A stretch of 64,000 nt of DNA from positions 2,170,001 through 2,234,000 of the forward strand of contig NZ_JAHSTY010000002.1 of NCBI RefSeq assembly GCF_019145355.1. Direction: 5' to 3'. Shown piece after piece: positions 20,298 to 28,529 of this stretch; positions within the stretch are counted from its first letter, which is position 1; each line of letters starts with the position of its first letter. A program made the position numbers and the translations under genes. The notes below the pieces were generated by a model that was not told the DNA's origin, ran no database searches, and saw only the letters and a list, made by a program, of their open reading frames with translations. This DNA comes from Pseudomonas azadiae. GTDB lineage: Bacteria; Pseudomonadota; Gammaproteobacteria; Pseudomonadales; Pseudomonadaceae.

Positions 20298-21092
20298 ATG
20301 TCCAGAAACGGTCCTTTGGCCCTCGGTTTCCACGCTCTGGTGGTGCTGTTCATGATGGCGCCGCTGGTGGTGGTGTGCCTGGTGGCCTTCACCCCGGAGA
20401 ACACTTTGAGCCTGCCCACGTCGGGCTTCTCGCTGCGCTGGTTCTACGCGGTGTTCGAGCGGGCTGACTTCATCCAGGCGTTCTATAACAGCCTGGTCCT
20501 GGCGTTCACCGCAGCAAGCCTGGCCACATTGATCGCGGTACCGGCGGCATTGGCGATCAGCCGGTACCACTTTGCGGGGCGCGATTTTTTCAGCGCGCTG
20601 TTCCTGTCGCCGATCATTATTCCGCACCTGGTGCTGGGGGTGGCGATGCTGCGCCTGTTTGCGTTGATGGGCGTGAATGGCAGCTTTACCTGGTTGATGC
20701 TGGCGCATGTGGTGATCATCACGCCGTATGTGCTGCGCCTGGTATTGGCCGCCGCCATCGGCATTGATCGCAGCGCCGAGCAGGCGGCCGAATCCCTGGG
20801 CGCCAGCCGCTTTACCCTGTTCCGCCAGATCACCCTGCCGATGATCTTGCCCGGCGTGGCGGGTGGCTGGTTGCTGGCCTTTATCAACAGTTTCGATGAG
20901 GTAACGCTGTCGATCTTCGTCAGCTCGCCGGCCACGCAAACCCTGCCGGTACGCATGTATGTGTACGCCACCGAATCCATCGACCCGATGATGGCGGCGG
21001 TGTCGGCGCTGGTGATTGCGCTGACGGCGGCCACCATGATTCTGCTGGACCGGGTCTACGGCCTGGACCGCGTACTGGTGGGGAAACACTGA
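20298..21092 (+). CDS. ABC transporter permease (PotC-type)
   Basis: This 264-residue inner-membrane protein has six helices and the EAA loop EQAAESLGASRFTLFRQIT, then LPMILPG, at about 158-184. It is the second permease of the importer and matches the PotC/PotI class in length and layout. Its last base is shared with the start of the next gene (TGATG overlap at 21090-21094). That couples the transporter to the dehydrogenase subunits. Confidence 0.9.
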   Translation: MSRNGPLALGFHALVVLFMMAPLVVVCLVAFTPENTLSLPTSGFSLRWFYAVFERADFIQAFYNSLVLAFTAASLATLIAVPAALAISRYHFAGRDFFSALFLSPIIIPHLVLGVAMLRLFALMGVNGSFTWLMLAHVVIITPYVLRLVLAAAIGIDRSAEQAAESLGASRFTLFRQITLPMILPGVAGGWLLAFINSFDEVTLSIFVSSPATQTLPVRMYVYATESIDPMMAAVSALVIALTAATMILLDRVYGLDRVLVGKH

Positions 21093-21382
21093 TGGCGCTG
21101 TTCAAACGTCTGGCCGAGACCGAGCGCCCGGCCCTGGCCTTCACCCTGGACGGGCAACCGGCCAGTGGATTGCTCGGTGATACCGTGCTGACCGCCGTCC
21201 TGACCTGTGCCGAGCACCTGCGCGGCAGTGACTTCAGCGCCGAACGACGCGCCGGTTTCTGCCTGATGGGCGCGTGCCAGGATTGCTGGGTGCGGCTGGC
21301 GGATGGACGCCGCGTACGGGCCTGTTCAACGATGCTGGAAGAAGGCCAGGCCATCAGCCGTGACCCGGGGCGCCGGCCATGA
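21092..21382 (+). CDS. Small (2Fe-2S)-binding subunit of a three-part dehydrogenase
   Basis: This is a 96-residue ferredoxin-like protein. Residues 50-80 carry the cysteine pattern FCLMGACQDCWVRLADGRRVRACS. That corresponds to the plant-type [2Fe-2S] loop of the gamma subunits of D-hydroxyproline dehydrogenase and opine oxidases, and of HcnA. These subunits form a complex with an NAD(P)/FAD-fold protein and a DAO-type flavoprotein, both encoded next. Overlapping ATGs and stops on either side indicate coupled translation. The substrate is unknown. Confidence 0.8.
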   Translation: MALFKRLAETERPALAFTLDGQPASGLLGDTVLTAVLTCAEHLRGSDFSAERRAGFCLMGACQDCWVRLADGRRVRACSTMLEEGQAISRDPGRRP

Positions 21383-22722
21383 AGCCAATAGTGATTGTCG
21401 GCGCGGGGCCGGCCGGGATCAGCGCGGCGCGCACCCTGCTCGACCATGGCGTCAAAGCCTGCCTGGTGGATGAGAGTGTAGGTGGCGGCGGGCAAATCTA
21501 TCGGCGCCAACCACAGGGATTCCAGCGTACGGCAAAGCAGGTCTACGGCTTTGAAGCGCGCAAGGCCGAGGCGGTCCATCGCACGCTGGATGCGTTGGCG
21601 CCGCTGATCGACTACCGCCCGCTAACCCTGGTGTGGAACGCCGAGGACGGGCGCCTGGATACCCTCGACAACGGCCGCGCGGCAAGCATCGAGTATGCGC
21701 AGATCATTGTCGCCACCGGCGCGACCGACCGTATTCTGCCGGTACCGGGCTGGACGGCGCCCGGCGTGTACAGCCTGGGGGCAGCGCAAATCGCGTTGAA
21801 ATACCAGGGCTGTGCCATCGGCGAACGGGTCGCGTTTTGCGGCAGCGGGCCGTTGCTCTATTTAGTCGCTTATCAATATGCCAAGGCCGGCGCCAAGGTG
21901 GTGGCAGTGCTCGACAGCGCCCCGTTCAGCGCCCAGTGCCGTGCGTTGCCGGCGTTGCTCGGGCAACCGATCACCTTGGCCAAAGGCCTGTATTACCGCG
22001 CCTGGCTGACCGCTCACGCGATTCCTGTGCACCAAGGCGCAACGCTTGAGCAGATTGATGCAGAGCACCGGGTCAGTGGCATTCGGTGGGCGGATCAGAC
22101 GCTGGAATGCGACGCCGTCGCTTTCGCCCATGCCCTGCGCAGCGAGACGCAATTGGCGGATCTGCTTGGCTGTGAATTCGCCTGGGATGCCTTGAACCGC
22201 GCGTGGCTGCCACAACGTGACAGCGCCGGGCGCAGCAGCGTGGCTGGCGTATACCTGGCAGGCGACGGCGCTGCAATCATGGGCGCCGATGCCGCGCAAA
22301 TGGCTGGCGAACGCGCGGCGCTGGCCCTGCTGGAGGACCGCGGCGTTGCCATCGACCCTCACCGTCCAGCGCTGTTGGAGCGACAGCTGGCCAGCATCCT
22401 GCGCTTTCGCCATGGCCTGGAAACCGCGTTTCCTTTTCCCCGCAAGTGGGCGGCGCAAGCCCCGGATGAGCTGATCCTGTGCCGCTGCGAAGAAGTCAGC
22501 GTCGGCGACGTACGCGCAGTGGTGGATGAAGGCCACTGGGAAATCAACCGGGTAAAGGCCCACTGCCGGGTCGGCATGGGCCGCTGCCAGGGCCGGATGT
22601 GCGCGCTGGCGGCGGCCGAAATCGTGGCCGAGCGCAGCGGCCGGGGCATCGAAAACATCGGGCGTTTGCGCGGCCAGGCACCGATCAAGCCGCTGCCGTT
22701 TGGCGTGGAGGTGCAGCCTTGA
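21379..22722 (+). CDS. FAD/NAD(P)-binding oxidoreductase subunit with C-terminal BFD-like [2Fe-2S] domain
   Basis: This 447-residue protein begins with a dinucleotide-binding motif (IVIVGAGPAGISAARTLLDHG, GxGxxG). A second Rossmann region with VAFCGSGPLLYLVAYQYAKAG lies near 155. The C-terminal segment (about 370-425) has the cysteine set LCRCEEVSVGDV and CRVGMGRCQGRMC, typical of the bacterioferritin-associated-ferredoxin-like iron-sulfur domain in HcnB, OoxA and HypDH alpha subunits. It should relay electrons within the dehydrogenase complex. The start overlaps the small iron-sulfur subunit (ATGA), and the stop overlaps the next subunit's TTG start. Confidence 0.87.
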   Translation: MKPIVIVGAGPAGISAARTLLDHGVKACLVDESVGGGGQIYRRQPQGFQRTAKQVYGFEARKAEAVHRTLDALAPLIDYRPLTLVWNAEDGRLDTLDNGRAASIEYAQIIVATGATDRILPVPGWTAPGVYSLGAAQIALKYQGCAIGERVAFCGSGPLLYLVAYQYAKAGAKVVAVLDSAPFSAQCRALPALLGQPITLAKGLYYRAWLTAHAIPVHQGATLEQIDAEHRVSGIRWADQTLECDAVAFAHALRSETQLADLLGCEFAWDALNRAWLPQRDSAGRSSVAGVYLAGDGAAIMGADAAQMAGERAALALLEDRGVAIDPHRPALLERQLASILRFRHGLETAFPFPRKWAAQAPDELILCRCEEVSVGDVRAVVDEGHWEINRVKAHCRVGMGRCQGRMCALAAAEIVAERSGRGIENIGRLRGQAPIKPLPFGVEVQP

Positions 22723-23816
22723 TCGACGTCATCGTCGTGGGCGGCGGGATTGTCGGCGCTTCGGCGGCCTTGATGCTGGCGCAGAAAGGGCAGCGCGTGG
22801 CGTTGGTGGAGCGGGATTTCTGTGGCTCACATTCCAGCGGCGTCAACTATGGCGGCGTGCGGCGCCAGGGCCGGCCTTTGCACCAGTTGCCGTTGTCCCA
22901 GCGTGCCCACCAGCTGTGGGCCGACTTGCCGGGACTGATCGGTATCGACGGCGAATACGTGCGCTCCGGGCATTTGAAGCTGGCGCGCAGCCATGCCGAT
23001 TTTGCCGCATTGCAGACGTACGCCGAACAGACCCGCGGCTTTGGCCTGGGCTTGCAATTGCTCGATTACACCGAGCTGCGCGCGCGTTTTCCCTGGGTCG
23101 GTGATATCGCGGTGGGGGCCTCGCTGTGCCCGCAGGATGGTCACGCCAACCCGCGCCTGGTGTCGCCCGCCTTCGCCCGCGCGGCCAGACAACACGGCGC
23201 GCAGGTGCATGAACAATCGGCGGTCACGCGCATCGCGCATGACGGCCGGCTTTTCCAGCTGCACTGCGCCAATGGCCTGCACCTGCAAGCGCCGTGGCTG
23301 CTCAACTGCGCCGGCGCCTGGGCCGGTACGGTGGCTGCGCAGTTTGGTGAAGCGGTGCCGATGACCTCGGCGCACCCGGCGATGCTCGTCACCGAACCAC
23401 TGCCGGTGGTGATGAGCGTCAGCACTGGCGTTGAAGGCGGTGGCATTTATGCGCGCCAGGTCGCTCGGGGCAACTGCATCCTGGGCGGCGGGCGCGGCTT
23501 TGCCCTTGGCCCGCAACAGGCACGACCGGGGCAGGCCGCGGTGCTGGAGATTTTGCGCCATGCCAGTGAGCTGTACCCGTTTCTCAAGGGTGCCCAGGCG
23601 ATTCGTACCTGGAGCGGCACCGAAGGATACCTGCCCGATCATGAACCCGTGATCGGTCCCAGCAGCACCCAACCTGGCCTGCTCCACGGTTTCGGCTTTG
23701 CCGGCGCCGGGTTCCAGCTCGGTCCCGCCGTCGGTGAAGCCCTGGCAGAGATCGTCTGCGAAGGGGCCAGCCGCCAACCCATTGAAGCCTTTTCCATCCG
23801 TCGTTTCCAAGCCTGA
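22719..23816 (+). CDS. FAD-dependent amino-acid/opine-type dehydrogenase catalytic subunit (DAO family)
   Basis: This 365-residue flavoprotein is read from TTG 22719, which overlaps the previous stop (TTGA). Starting there puts the FAD-binding motif DVIVVGGGIVGASAALMLAQ at the very N-terminus, as in the family. Upstream in-frame starts lie deep inside the preceding gene. The DAO-family second motif (GTEGYLPDHEPVIGP) is near 300, and the C-terminal GFAGAGFQLGPAVGEALAE closes the FAD site. This subunit is the likely oxidising centre acting on an imported amine, amino acid or opine. Genes of this trio are often labelled hcnABC, but the operon context argues for catabolism rather than cyanide synthesis. 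Confidence 0.85.
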   Translation: MIDVIVVGGGIVGASAALMLAQKGQRVALVERDFCGSHSSGVNYGGVRRQGRPLHQLPLSQRAHQLWADLPGLIGIDGEYVRSGHLKLARSHADFAALQTYAEQTRGFGLGLQLLDYTELRARFPWVGDIAVGASLCPQDGHANPRLVSPAFARAARQHGAQVHEQSAVTRIAHDGRLFQLHCANGLHLQAPWLLNCAGAWAGTVAAQFGEAVPMTSAHPAMLVTEPLPVVMSVSTGVEGGGIYARQVARGNCILGGGRGFALGPQQARPGQAAVLEILRHASELYPFLKGAQAIRTWSGTEGYLPDHEPVIGPSSTQPGLLHGFGFAGAGFQLGPAVGEALAEIVCEGASRQPIEAFSIRRFQA

Positions 23817-23830
23817 GAGGAAAACTGTCC

Positions 23831-24862
23831 ATGAACCCACGTATCGCGCTGTCCTGCTTGTCCGTCGCCTTGCTCGCCTCCACTGCCCATGCGGCGCCGA
23901 CGCTGTACCTGGGCATGAACGGCGGCACCATGGAACGGGTGTACGCCGACAAGGTGTTGCCCGCGTTCGAAAAGGCCAACAACGTCAAGGTGGTGATCGT
24001 GCCCGGCACCTCGTCGGACATCCTCGCCAAGGTCCAGGCCAACAAAGACAACCCGCAGATGCACGTGATGTTCCTCGATGACGGCATCATGTACCGCGCC
24101 ATTTCCATGGGCCTGTGCGAGAAACTGGCGCCAAGCCCGACCCTGGAACAGATCCCGGCCAAGGCACGAATCAAGGACGAAGCCGTGGCCGTGACCCTCG
24201 GCGTCACGGGCCTTGGCTACAACGCCAAGATGTTCAAGGAAAAAGGCTGGGCCGCGCCCACCTCGTGGATGGACCTGGCCGACCCGCGCTTCAAGGACAA
24301 AGTGGTGTTCCAGTCCCTCGCGTCGTCCACCTTCGGCCTGCACGGTTTCCTGATGTTCAACCGCATCCAGGGCGGCAGCGAAACCGACGTGGAGCCTGGC
24401 TTCAAGGCCTGGCCGAAGACCGTCGGCCCCAATGTGCTGGAATACATCGCCAGCTCGGCGAAAATCTCCGAGATGGTGCAAACCGACGAAGCCGCGATCT
24501 TCCCGCTGACGCCCACCCAGGTCACCACCCAGAAACTGCTCGGCGTGCCGATGGAATATGCGCAACCCAAGGAGGGCGCGGTGGTACTGAACGTGGCCGA
24601 ATGCGTGATCGCGCGCAATGACCAGCCGGAATTGGCGCAAAAACTTGCCGCCTTCCTGCTCAGCGCCGAAGCCCAGGCGCCTGCGTTGGAAGAAGGCGAC
24701 CAGATCCCGTCGAACCCGACCACGCCGACCACCGACAAAACCCGCGCACGCGTGGAAGCGATGCAGGGTTACCTGCAGACGGCGATTTCGATTGATTGGG
24801 ACCAGGTCAACCAGGCGCGACCGGAGTGGAACGCGCGGTGGAGTCGATCGATCGAACGTTGA
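23831..24862 (+). CDS. Periplasmic substrate-binding protein of the ABC importer (PotD-like)
   Basis: This 343-residue protein begins with a clear signal peptide (MNPRIALSCLSVALLASTAHA, cleavage near residue 22). It continues as an extracellular solute-binding protein of the spermidine/putrescine class (TLYLGMNGG near the start, LGVTGLGYNAKMF in the middle). It is the last gene of the operon and should deliver the ligand to the two permeases. Its stop codon ends at the base next to the nadE stop on the opposite strand, so the operons collide tail to tail with no intergenic DNA. Confidence 0.88.
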   Translation: MNPRIALSCLSVALLASTAHAAPTLYLGMNGGTMERVYADKVLPAFEKANNVKVVIVPGTSSDILAKVQANKDNPQMHVMFLDDGIMYRAISMGLCEKLAPSPTLEQIPAKARIKDEAVAVTLGVTGLGYNAKMFKEKGWAAPTSWMDLADPRFKDKVVFQSLASSTFGLHGFLMFNRIQGGSETDVEPGFKAWPKTVGPNVLEYIASSAKISEMVQTDEAAIFPLTPTQVTTQKLLGVPMEYAQPKEGAVVLNVAECVIARNDQPELAQKLAAFLLSAEAQAPALEEGDQIPSNPTTPTTDKTRARVEAMQGYLQTAISIDWDQVNQARPEWNARWSRSIER

Positions 24863-25678
24863 TCATTGCGGCACGAAGGGCAGCGCGCGTTTGTGCGCTG
24901 TCTGGTGGTATGCCTTCTCGACTATCGCCCTCACCCGCTCGCTCACCGGCTCGCCCATCAGGTACGCGTCGATCTCTGCATAGGTGCAACCGTACGCCAG
25001 CTCATCCGCTTTCCCCGGCGCCAGCTCTTCGAGGTCGGCGGTGGGCAGTTTGCCAACCAGCTCGGCCGGTGCGCCAAGGCCTGCGCCCAGCAGGCGCACC
25101 TGGGTTTTGGTCAGGCCGGACAGCGGTGCCAGGTCGCAGGCGCCATCACCGAACTTGGTGAAGAACCCCATCAAGGCTTCGGCGCCCTGATCGGTGCCGA
25201 CCACCAGGCCGTTGTGCAAATTGGCCACGGCATACTGGGCGATCATCCGCGCCCGCGCCTTGACGTTGCCCTTGATGAAATCCACGCGCTCGGCGCTGAC
25301 GTCTGACACAGACAGGTTGGACATCAGCCCGTCGACGCCCGCTGCAATATTCAGCGTTTCGGTCTGGTCAGGGCGGATGAAGTCCAGGGAGGCTGTCGCA
25401 TCGTGCTCGTCCGCCTGGCTCTTGTACGGCAGGCGCATGGCAATAAAACGCGCGGGATAGTCTTCATCGCGCAGTTGCTCCACCGCCAACTGGCACAGAC
25501 GCCCGGCCACCAACGAGTCGACCCCGCCGCTGATGCCCAGCACCAGGGCCTTGCAGCCGGACTGACGCAGGGTGTCCTTGATAAAGTCGACGCGGCGCTG
25601 GATTTCCTGGGGCTCGCCGCCTTTTACCAGCGAGCGGTCGATATTCAATTCCTGAGCGATACGGTCCTGGGTTTGCAT
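24863..25678 (-). CDS. nadE: NH3-dependent NAD+ synthetase
   Basis: This 271-residue cytoplasmic enzyme amidates nicotinic acid adenine dinucleotide to NAD+ using ATP and ammonia. The PP-loop signature LGISGGVDSL is near residue 46, and the later KGNVKARARMIAQYAVAN, GTDQGAEALMGFFTKFGDGACDLAPL and KTQVR motifs are those of short NadE. No glutaminase domain is present. ATG 25678 is chosen because of the strong GGAGG upstream, the family N-terminus (MQTQDRIAQELN) and a one-base gap from the pncB stop. It is the last gene of the pncA-pncB-nadE salvage operon. Confidence 0.95.
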   Translation of the reverse strand: MQTQDRIAQELNIDRSLVKGGEPQEIQRRVDFIKDTLRQSGCKALVLGISGGVDSLVAGRLCQLAVEQLRDEDYPARFIAMRLPYKSQADEHDATASLDFIRPDQTETLNIAAGVDGLMSNLSVSDVSAERVDFIKGNVKARARMIAQYAVANLHNGLVVGTDQGAEALMGFFTKFGDGACDLAPLSGLTKTQVRLLGAGLGAPAELVGKLPTADLEELAPGKADELAYGCTYAEIDAYLMGEPVSERVRAIVEKAYHQTAHKRALPFVPQ

Positions 25679-25679
25679 G

Positions 25680-26897
25680 TCACACCTCCACACTGCCAAC
25701 GTTGAACACTTGTGCTGCGTACTGCAAGAACGAAGGGTCTTCGCAGACGTTCTTGATCGGATCATCCGAAAATTTCACCACCGGTTCGCCGTGCACCCTG
25801 ACCAGTTTCATCACGATGCTCAGCGGTTCTACGCCCTCCACATCGCAGGCCAGGCTGGTGCCCATGCCAAAGCCGAACCGGGCCTTGCCACGGATATGGC
25901 GCAGGATCGGCAGGCATTTCTCGAAGTTGAGGCCGTCAGAGAACATAAGGTCTTTGGTCATGGGGTCGATGCCGAGTTCCTTATATCTGGCCAGGACTTT
26001 GTCGGCCCAGACGATAGGATCACCGGAGTCCTGGCGCAGGCCGTCGTACAGCTTGGCGAAGTACAGGTCGAAGTCCTTGAGGAAAAAGTCGGTGCTGATG
26101 CAGTCGGTCAGGGCCATCCCCAGGCGGCCACGGTATTCATGCACCCAGTTTTCCAGGGCGGCATTCTGGCTTTCACGCAGACGGCCCAGTTGCTGGTGCA
26201 CCATCAGCCATTGGTGGGCCATGGTGCCGATCAGCGGCAGGTCGAATTCATAGGCCAGGTGCGCGTTGCTGGTGCCAAGGAACTGGCCGGGGAAGTCGCG
26301 GCGCATGATATCGACCACTTCGCGCTGGGCCTTGAACGACAAGCGCCGCCGCGTGGAAAAATCGGAGACACGCAGGTCGGCCAGCTCCTCGCGGCTGAGG
26401 TTTTTCTCCAGCCAGTCGAACTTCTGGTAGAGCTTGCGGGTAACGTCTTCCAGGGTCACGTCGGGGTATTTGTCGCGGTTGCGCAGCTCGCTGACCAGCG
26501 CCAGTACCGGTTGCTCGAACATGATGCAGTGCAGCATCGGGCCGACCACGCGGATGTTCAGTTGACCGTCGACTTCACTGACGCGGATATAACGCAGGTT
26601 GAAGCGGAACAGGCCGAGGAAGCGCTCGTAGTCCGGGGTAAGGTATTCGCGAAAGCGTGGGTTGAACAAAAAGCGCAGTTCACCTTCGCGCATGTGCAGG
26701 CCGGCAAGTTTCTCCAGCTCGTCGCGCAGTTGCGGAATCAAATGGCCCAGTTTTTCCCTGGAACGAACGATGAAGTTGTACTCCACATCGACGTTGGGGT
26801 GCTGGTGCAACACGGCCTGCATCATGGTGAAGGTGTAGTAATCAGTGTCGAGCAGCCCCTGGATGACCGGGGATTGGTAGTCGTATGCACTTTCCAT
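25680..26897 (-). CDS. pncB: Nicotinate phosphoribosyltransferase
   Basis: This 405-residue cytoplasmic enzyme makes nicotinate mononucleotide from nicotinate and PRPP with ATP use, the committed step of the Preiss-Handler route. The N-terminus (QGLLDTDYYTFTMMQAVLHQHPNVDVEYNF) and the central GTSNAHLAYEFDLPLIGTMAHQWLM region, with its active-site histidine, are diagnostic. The length matches the usual 390-405 residues. It sits 11 bases downstream of pncA, with AAGGAGAT before the ATG, and is followed directly by nadE. Confidence 0.95.
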   Translation of the reverse strand: MESAYDYQSPVIQGLLDTDYYTFTMMQAVLHQHPNVDVEYNFIVRSREKLGHLIPQLRDELEKLAGLHMREGELRFLFNPRFREYLTPDYERFLGLFRFNLRYIRVSEVDGQLNIRVVGPMLHCIMFEQPVLALVSELRNRDKYPDVTLEDVTRKLYQKFDWLEKNLSREELADLRVSDFSTRRRLSFKAQREVVDIMRRDFPGQFLGTSNAHLAYEFDLPLIGTMAHQWLMVHQQLGRLRESQNAALENWVHEYRGRLGMALTDCISTDFFLKDFDLYFAKLYDGLRQDSGDPIVWADKVLARYKELGIDPMTKDLMFSDGLNFEKCLPILRHIRGKARFGFGMGTSLACDVEGVEPLSIVMKLVRVHGEPVVKFSDDPIKNVCEDPSFLQYAAQVFNVGSVEV

Positions 26898-26908
26898 GGT
26901 GTATCTCC

Positions 26909-27556
26909 TTAACGCGTGGCCATCGCGGCCAGTTCTTCGCGGGTGCTGCTGATGACGGCACCGGCCTTGAGCAACTCATTGATTGCCTGTACGCCGCCCT
27001 CCTCGGTAATACCCCGGCACGCCGGCAGGTGCAGGACCACTTCCAGGCCAGCCTTGAGCAGTTGCAACGCGGTGGTCTTGACGCAGTAGTCCAGGGCCAG
27101 GCCGCCGACGATTACGCGGGTGACACCCCGGGCCTTGAGGTACTCGATCACGCCCGTGGACAGCTTGTCGTGCAGGTCGTGGTAGCAGGCGCCGTAGGGG
27201 TGCAGGTCGGGCTCGACGCCTTTCCAGATGAAGTAATCGTAGTCATAGGGAGTGGGGAGTTCGTCCAGCAACGTGAAGCCCTCGGTGCCGGGCACGCAGT
27301 GGCTCACCCAGGTCACATCGGCGTGGGGCAGGCCGGTGGGTTGCAGCATCGCGCTGTGTTGGCTCACCACCCAGGGAGCGTGCGGCGTGTGAGCGTCTTT
27401 GCTGCCGACGCGATGGCCGGCGAGACTGGCCATGTAGTTGAGCTCGGCACCAATCAAGTCGCCCCCGACCACGGGCAACTCATCAGGGCACAGCGGCGTG
27501 AAGCTCTTCTGGGCGTCGACGTCGAATGAAGCAATGGCGGTTTTCGCGAGGGTCAT
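26909..27556 (-). CDS. pncA: Nicotinamidase
   Basis: This 215-residue cysteine hydrolase of the isochorismatase fold deamidates nicotinamide to nicotinate. The proposed catalytic Asp is in FDVDAQKSF, the Lys in YFIWKGVEPD and the nucleophilic Cys in ALDYCVKTTA. The metal-binding D-x-H is in KDAHTPHAPW. ATG 27556 is preferred to an upstream in-frame codon because of the AGGAGAACGCC ribosome site and the family N-terminus. It leads the salvage operon and is divergent from nrtR, with the NrtR-type palindrome 26 bases upstream of its start. Confidence 0.93.
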   Translation of the reverse strand: MTLAKTAIASFDVDAQKSFTPLCPDELPVVGGDLIGAELNYMASLAGHRVGSKDAHTPHAPWVVSQHSAMLQPTGLPHADVTWVSHCVPGTEGFTLLDELPTPYDYDYFIWKGVEPDLHPYGACYHDLHDKLSTGVIEYLKARGVTRVIVGGLALDYCVKTTALQLLKAGLEVVLHLPACRGITEEGGVQAINELLKAGAVISSTREELAAMATR

Positions 27557-27581
27557 GGCGTTCTCCTGTGGCCTGGAAACA

Positions 27582-27602
27582 AAAGTACATGTCATGTACT
27601 TT
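27582..27602. promoter_or_regulatory. NrtR-type operator, perfect 21-bp palindrome
   Basis: The arms AAAGTACATG (27582-27591) and CATGTACTTT (27593-27602) are exact reverse complements around a single T. The site lies between the divergent pncA and nrtR genes. A second, partial copy (AAGTACATGACAT, from 27638) lies closer to nrtR. NrtR proteins are known to repress NAD-biosynthesis genes and to be released by NAD-related metabolites. The link of this palindrome to NrtR is by position. Confidence 0.75.
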
Positions 27603-27700
27603 CATTGCAAGAAACATTTGATTATCTGTGCTGGAGCAAGTACATGACATATCGGCTCGATTCGTTAGACTGTGCTCTACCGCTGTTAGAAGGACATCCC

Positions 27701-28393
27701 ATGCCACTGAGCGCCTACCTCCATACCGTTGACCTCTGCGTACTGTTTTATTGCCGCGCGGACGGGGAACTGAAGCTGCTGTTGAACAAGCGCGAGGCCG
27801 AACCGTTCGCCGGGCATTGGGCGTTACCGGGTGTAGTCGTCAACGGCGGTGTGCAAGATTTGAGCCTCAAGGATGCCGTGGAGCGGTTGCGTGCGAGTGA
27901 CAAGGTTGGGCTGGCGTTGGCCTGGAGCGAGCAAGTCGGCACCGTGGGGGATGCGTTTCGTGATCCGCGCTGCTGGTCGTCGTCCACTTACTACCTGGCG
28001 ATCGTGAGCGATGAGGTGGCGTTGGCCGAGCACCAGGGCTGGTTTTCACTGACGGCGGTGGCCGACGGCGGGATCAAGTTGCCCTTCGATCACAACAGCA
28101 TTGTGGCGGCGGTCAAGGAGCGGTTGTTTTCCAAGTCGTTGTACAGCAGCTTGCCCTTGATGTTCCTGGGCGAAGAATTCAGCGCGCCGCAAGCGACTGC
28201 GATCTTTTCGCTGGTGCTGGAGCGGCCGGTGTTGAAGACCAGTATTCGTCAGCGTTTGCTCAAGCTGACTGAGGCAGGCTATTTGCGCGAGACCGGGCGC
28301 AAGAAGCACGGTGAAGGCGGCAGACCCCAGGCGACGGTGGAAATGCTGAGGCCCGCAGAGATCTACTTCTTTGATCGCAGTTTTGCTGACTGA
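27701..28393 (+). CDS. nrtR: Nudix-related transcriptional regulator of NAD metabolism
   Basis: This 230-residue regulator has two domains. The N-terminal Nudix-like fold (about 5-150) has a degenerate Nudix box, GVVVNGGVQDLSLKDAVERL, without the usual catalytic glutamates. This fits a sensor rather than an enzyme. The C-terminal winged helix (about 160-225) contains VLKTSIRQRLLKLTEAGYLRE. ATG 27701 has AGAAGGA upstream and a family-like N-terminus. In-frame ATG 27644 would add 19 residues but lies within the second partial operator. It is divergent from pncA-pncB-nadE, the regulon expected for this family. Confidence 0.87.
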   Translation: MPLSAYLHTVDLCVLFYCRADGELKLLLNKREAEPFAGHWALPGVVVNGGVQDLSLKDAVERLRASDKVGLALAWSEQVGTVGDAFRDPRCWSSSTYYLAIVSDEVALAEHQGWFSLTAVADGGIKLPFDHNSIVAAVKERLFSKSLYSSLPLMFLGEEFSAPQATAIFSLVLERPVLKTSIRQRLLKLTEAGYLRETGRKKHGEGGRPQATVEMLRPAEIYFFDRSFAD

Positions 28394-28422
28394 CCTCGAT
28401 TTCCAGAACGCCTGAAATCATC

Positions 28423-28511
28423 TGTGGGAGCGGGCTTGCTCGCGAATGCGGCGTGACAGACATTAAATCTGTTACTGATACACCGCCTTCGCGAGCAAGC
28501 CCGCTCCCACA
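28423..28511. repeat. REP-type inverted repeat pair
   Basis: TGTGGGAGCGGGCTTGCTCG at 28423 is mirrored by CGAGCAAGCCCGCTCCCACA ending at 28511, with about 35 bases between the extended arms. This is the REP/REPIN hairpin common in fluorescent pseudomonads. It fills the space between the converging nrtR and SDR genes and may also end transcription from both sides. Confidence 0.85.
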
Positions 28512-28529
28512 CTTAGTGCGCGCAAGGAG

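Noticed and set aside
21092..23816. Calling the three oxidoreductase genes hcnABC (hydrogen cyanide synthase)
   Set aside because: The subunits share family folds with HcnABC, but they lie between importer genes and under an IclR regulator. That fits a catabolic dehydrogenase, and no cyanide-specific regulation site was seen.
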